Shown piece by piece: positions 6,320 through 8,408 of a DNA stretch of 8,408 bases (the stretch's first letter is position 1; each line of letters begins with the position of its first letter). The notes under the pieces are model-generated. The model had not been told where the DNA came from. It searched no databases and was given only the letters and a program-made list of their open reading frames with translations. The stretch lies in assembly GCA_050694015.1 (NCBI GenBank), contig JBOGWY010000256.1, positions 1 through 8,408 on the forward strand. Direction: 5' to 3'. Source of the stretch: JBOGWY01 sp050694015. Its GTDB lineage: Bacteria; Actinomycetota; CADDZG01; WHSQ01. Made by a program: the position numbers and the translations under genes.

Positions 6320-6841
6320 ATGGACTCGGCCGAGCTCGCGGATACGACGCTCCCCGATACCGACGGGAGCATCGTCCGCATCGGCGATCTGTGGCGCGAA
6401 CGTCCCGCGATCATCGTGTGGATCCGCCACTACAGGTGAACGTTCTGTCGGGAGCACGTCGCGCAGTTGCGTGACCGGGTGGAAGAGATCCGAGGGGCCG
6501 GAGCCGATCTAGCCGTCATCGGCATGGGCGCGACGAAGACGGCGCGCGACTTCAAGGAGAAGCACCGACTCCCGTTCCGCCTGCTCGTCGACAAGAAGAA
6601 AGAGACCTACCGCCTGCTGGGTCTGGAGCAGGGGTCTCTCGCCGAGGTCGCGGGACCGAGGGTGTGGGTCTCGGGGGCCAAGAACATCGTGCGCCACGGG
6701 CAGGGGTTACCGAAGGAGGACCCGTTGCAACTCGGTGGTGCGATGGTGATCGCGCCGGACGGAGAGGTCTTGCTCGTCCATCGCTCGAAGAACTCGGCCG
6801 ACAACCTGCCGGTCGATGACCTCGTCGCCGCGGTGCCGTGA
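6320..6841 (+). CDS. Putative selenoprotein: AhpC/TSA-2 (SelU/PRXL2-like) thioredoxin-fold protein
   Basis: Read through one in-frame TGA at codon 40, this is a 173-aa thioredoxin-fold protein of the AhpC/TSA-2 (PRXL2/SelU) group, probably a cytosolic thiol or peroxide oxidoreductase. Before the TGA: TLPDTDGSIVRIGDLWRERP (10-29) and IIVWIRHYR (31-39); after it TFCREHVAQLRDRVEEIR (41-58), then ADLAVIGMG, RLPFRLLVDKKKETYRLLGL and GGAMVIAPDGEVLLVHRSKN. Relatives read R-H-(F/Y)-G-C-x-F-C-R-E, so TGA replaces the first, attacking cysteine: U40-T-F-C43. Vertebrate SelU has G-U-F-L-C-R-E at the same place. A SECIS-like hairpin follows the TGA. Both sides keep family similarity, in frame, without other disruption. 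ATG at 6320 follows the upstream stop by 2 bases; AGGG abuts it. The end overlaps the next gene by 4 nt (GTGA). Alternative: a recent Cys-to-stop mutation or sequencing error, which I judge less likely. SelA/B/C/D are not in this window. Confidence 0.85.
6437..6439 (+). other. In-frame TGA, predicted selenocysteine codon
   Basis: The codon follows TAC AGG and precedes ACG TTC TGT CGG GAG. It aligns with the first Cys of the family's CxxC; the second Cys is TGT at 6446-6448. It is the only in-frame stop between 6320 and 6838. Confidence 0.82.
6455..6481 (+). promoter_or_regulatory. SECIS-like stem-loop in coding sequence
   Basis: GTCGCGC (6458-6464) pairs with GCGTGAC (6469-6475) in seven consecutive pairs (one G-U), closing the loop AGTT (6465-6468). 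CAC (6455-6457) can further pair with GTG (6479-6481) across a 3-nt bulge. The loop starts 26 nt after the TGA and has G as its second base. The published bacterial SECIS model asks for a loop 16-37 nt downstream with a G among its first two bases, and SelB contacts a loop G-U in E. coli fdhF. The bulged U of E. coli is not obvious here. Confidence 0.7.
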
Positions 6842-7011
6842 GATATGTGCCGATCCTGCTCGTGATGGGCGGGCTTATGGTCGTCGTCGTGTTCATGGCC
6901 GGCGACGCCGAGAAACGCAAACAGCTCGCGATCAACATCGCTCTCACGGTCGCGGTGCTGGTCTTGCTCGCGCTCGTGATGGGGGCCGTGACGAAAGGGT
7001 TCTTCGAGTAA
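6838..7011 (+). CDS. Small two-helix membrane protein
   Basis: The 57-aa product starts at GTG 6838, which overlaps the TGA stop of the selenoprotein candidate in a GTGA junction, the standard sign of translational coupling. It has two hydrophobic helices, about 4-21 (VPILLVMGGLMVVVVFMA) and 31-50 (AINIALTVAVLVLLALVMGA), joined by a charged turn GDAEKRKQL, and ends with VTKGFFE. Positive charge in the turn suggests a cytoplasmic loop with both termini outside, which is only a prediction. I recognise no family. Its tight coupling suggests it works with, or anchors, the redox protein. It stops 5 bp before the end of the convergent lipoprotein gene. Confidence 0.8.
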   Translation: MRYVPILLVMGGLMVVVVFMAGDAEKRKQLAINIALTVAVLVLLALVMGAVTKGFFE

Positions 7012-7016
7012 CCCGT

Positions 7017-7967
7017 TTAGTTCGGGAGCGGCTGCCACGAGGGGCCCCAGAAGGAGCCCGGATCGTTGATCGCGCTCACTTCTCTAGTTGCAACATCGAG
7101 CACATACAGGGTCCGATTGAAGTCCGGCCCGCTGATGCTGACCACCGCCATCTTCGTTCCGTCCGGCGACCAGGCGAAACGAAGGTTCGCGGGGTCGGGG
7201 TCATCGAGCAGTTTCTCCACACCGGTGCCATCGGCCGCCATCACATAGATACCCGGGCCTTCGGGTCCGTCACTTGTGAACGCGATCCGACGACCATCCG
7301 GGGACCACGCGGGGTCGGCCACGTGCGTCGCTCGGTCGGTAAGGCGCTCCGCATCTGATCCGTCGGCGTTCATCACATAGATCTCCGGACTGGAAGCGTC
7401 GAACGCAACGAACGCGATCTTGGTTCGGTCGGGCGACCACGAAGGAGAGATGGTCCCAACCCCGATGTCTGAAAGCAGATGGCGGTCCGATCCATCCGCG
7501 TTCATGACCCAGATCTGCTGATCGTCCCAACCGTGCACGTACGCGATCCTGCTCCCGTCGGGCGACCAGACGGGATCGTGATTCACCTTCTCCGACGTCA
7601 GGCGCACGGGATCGGTGCCATCCGCGTTCGCAACGTAGATGTCGTAGTTACCGCCTTTCGGGTGGGGATCATCGAACGAAGTGACGCCGAAGATGATTCG
7701 CGTTCCGTCCGGTGACCAGCTCGGCACACCGACGTAACCCGGAACGTCGACGTGCACGCGAGTCCGATCGCCGCCGTCGGGTTGAATCGTCCAGAACATC
7801 TGCTCTTCGTTGATGCTCCCGTACGCGATCACTCCGTTGGTGGCGCTGGGAATCTGACCGATCGAGTCCGCGTCTGACGCCTTGAATGAGTGGCTCGTGT
7901 GTGACCCGCAGGCGGCGACCACCATCGCACCAACAACAACGACGATGACGCGGCACCAGTCCCTCAT
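7017..7967 (-). CDS. TolB-like (PD40) beta-propeller lipoprotein
   Basis: The 316-aa product begins with a lipoprotein signal: MRDWCR, a VIVVVVGAMVV core and the lipobox VAAC with Cys20, so it should be lipid-anchored on the outer face of the membrane. The rest is made of about five to six PD40/WD40-like blades with repeated W-S-P-D-G-x-x-I-A (SWSPDGTRI, VWSPDGSRI, SWSPDRTKI, AWSPDGRRI, AWSPDGTKM, and a last degenerate SWQPLPN). These alternate with (Y/W)VMNADGSD-type strands. The pattern is that of the TolB C-terminal propeller. There is no TolB N-terminal domain and no tol-pal neighbours, so it is not TolB itself; a binding or scaffold role is likely. Start: ATG at 7967 gives a proper signal peptide; the frame extends to a TTG at 7991 without support. 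It is convergent with the small membrane protein gene (5-bp gap). Confidence 0.88.
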   Translation of the reverse strand: MRDWCRVIVVVVGAMVVAACGSHTSHSFKASDADSIGQIPSATNGVIAYGSINEEQMFWTIQPDGGDRTRVHVDVPGYVGVPSWSPDGTRIIFGVTSFDDPHPKGGNYDIYVANADGTDPVRLTSEKVNHDPVWSPDGSRIAYVHGWDDQQIWVMNADGSDRHLLSDIGVGTISPSWSPDRTKIAFVAFDASSPEIYVMNADGSDAERLTDRATHVADPAWSPDGRRIAFTSDGPEGPGIYVMAADGTGVEKLLDDPDPANLRFAWSPDGTKMAVVSISGPDFNRTLYVLDVATREVSAINDPGSFWGPSWQPLPN

Positions 7968-8084
7968 GCCCTGGTAGACGAATGGGAGCAACGGAAGGTT
8001 CGGAAAAGAGTTGACCGTTTTCTTCTGCAGCTGCAGGCGTGAAAACGCGGCTATGTGCTCACAAAACGGTTGGCCGGGGGTTGG
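7968..8084. other. Intergenic region between glnE end and lipoprotein gene
   Basis: Apart from the 49-bp repeat, this stretch must carry the lipoprotein promoter on the minus strand or be read through from glnE. I found no confident -35/-10 pair. The hairpin of the repeat could act as a terminator-like structure after glnE, but reading on the minus strand the following bases are GAAAACGG and not T-rich. Confidence 0.35.
8018..8066 (+). repeat. 49-bp dispersed inverted repeat, copy 2
   Basis: Inverted partner of 583-631, 46 of 49 identical. Here the central dyad is CTGC-AGCT-GCAG, a perfect 12-bp palindrome. Flanking it, CGTTTTC (8016-8022 region) and GAAAACG (8041-8047) can pair, making one extended hairpin of about 30 nt; copy 1 keeps only five of these outer pairs. 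It lies in the gap between glnE and the lipoprotein gene, pointing toward the glnE 3' end. Similarity to copy 1 continues weakly for 10 bp past its right edge, as far as the equivalent of the adenosyltransferase ribosome-binding site. Confidence 0.85.
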
Positions 8085-8408
8085 TTAGCCGTAGATCAGG
8101 GGTTCGGCTATGCGGCGGGCCCGGCGAGTGATGCGCAGGTATTCCTCTTCGATCTCTTGCCGGGGCTGGGACAGGTAGCCCATCGCGATGCCGGCAGCTT
8201 CGAGAGCCTCGGGCTTGATCGGCAGGGCGTCGACCGGTCGACCGACGAGGAAGAACAGACGGTTACGGAGCCGGGCCATGAAGCGGTAGGCCTCGGCGAG
8301 CCGCCGGGCGTCGTCGTGCGGGACAAGATCCAGTTTTCCCGCGGCCTCGAGCGCTTCGATCGTGCCGGGCACTCGGAGTTCCGAGTGCGCGTGCGCATGC
8401 TGCAGTTG
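8085..8408 (-). CDS. glnE: Glutamine synthetase adenylyltransferase, C-terminal part
   Basis: Only the last 107 residues are in the window; the frame is open at the edge. GlnE attaches AMP to (and removes it from) the conserved tyrosine of GlnA according to nitrogen status. The visible part has the family's C-terminal signature: LQLQHAHAHSELRVPGTIEA, then DARRLAEAYRFMARLRNRLF, VGRPVDALP, and the end EYLRITRRARRIAEPLIYG. This belongs to the C-terminal nucleotidyltransferase half (adenylylating, in GlnE of known type) and its trailing helical region. GlnA here keeps the target tyrosine, so the pair is functionally consistent. An apparent internal start (GTG at 8372) is only the Val of R-V-P-G-T and not a gene start. 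Confidence 0.93.
   Translation of the reverse strand, partial: QLQHAHAHSELRVPGTIEALEAAGKLDLVPHDDARRLAEAYRFMARLRNRLFFLVGRPVDALPIKPEALEAAGIAMGYLSQPRQEIEEEYLRITRRARRIAEPLIYG

Noticed and set aside
6320..6841. Pseudogene or two separate genes split by TGA
   Set aside because: Both parts are in one frame and belong to one domain, the TGA replaces the redox Cys, and a SECIS-like hairpin follows. A 124-aa fragment from TTG at 6467 would lack the active site.
7017..7967. True TolB of the Tol-Pal system
   Set aside because: It has a lipobox and only propeller blades, without the TolB N-terminal domain or any tol/pal neighbour.
583..8066. Composite transposon bounded by 49-bp terminal inverted repeats
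   Set aside because: No transposase or integrase, no target-site duplication that I can see, and the enclosed genes include mrp and glnA; the repeat is better treated as a dispersed or rearrangement element.
1..8408. CRISPR array, tRNA or rRNA genes, phage genes
   Set aside because: No regularly spaced direct repeats, no tRNA-like cloverleaf or rRNA sequence, and no phage-type proteins were found on either strand.

Overview
The window is a gene-dense, high-GC bacterial chromosome segment with many GTG starts, tight gene packing and several apparently leaderless genes. The gene content points to an actinobacterium (Actinomycetota): a type I-beta glutamine synthetase followed 2.6 kb later by the end of its adenylyltransferase GlnE, a GlnR-type operator ahead of glnA, an actinobacterial-style Mrp without the CxxC motif, and a DUF2505-like protein. 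I cannot name a genus, and all functional calls are from sequence reading without database searches.

Layout. Positions 16-573 (-): PduO-type cob(I)alamin adenosyltransferase. 695-1858 (-): Mrp/ApbC P-loop ATPase with a histidine-rich tail. 2022-2459 (+): small membrane-anchored pilin-like protein, convergent with 2456-3364 (-), a diacylglycerol-kinase-family lipid kinase; their stop codons overlap. 3418-3912 (+): DUF2505/SRPBCC-like protein, divergent from the kinase and probably leaderless. 4076-5500 (+): glnA, preceded by four GlnR-type pentamers at exact 11-bp spacing and followed by a strong hairpin terminator. 5613-7011 (+): a compact three-gene unit made of an unknown protein, a thioredoxin-fold AhpC/TSA-2 (SelU/PRXL2-like) protein with an in-frame TGA, and a 57-aa two-helix membrane protein. 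7017-7967 (-): a TolB-like beta-propeller lipoprotein. 8085-8408 (-): the C-terminal end of glnE, cut by the window edge.

The most notable result is the gene at 6320-6841. Its reading frame is interrupted once, by TGA at codon 40, exactly where the family carries the first cysteine of its CxxC redox motif, giving U-T-F-C. A 7-bp stem with an AGUU loop lies 18-36 nt after the TGA, which fits the published bacterial SECIS model. This is best read as a bacterial selenoprotein, not a broken gene. Conventional gene calling would split or truncate it.

Second, a 49-bp sequence occurs twice in inverted orientation, at 583-631 and 8018-8066, with 46 of 49 bases identical. All three differences fall in the 4-nt centre of a small palindrome. 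One copy is the leader of the cobalamin adenosyltransferase gene; the other lies in the gap between the lipoprotein and glnE.

The nitrogen genes fit together. GlnA makes glutamine, GlnE would adenylylate GlnA at the conserved tyrosine (Tyr402), and the upstream operator suggests transcriptional control by a GlnR-like regulator. The selenoprotein unit sits between glnA and glnE, insulated from glnA by the terminator.
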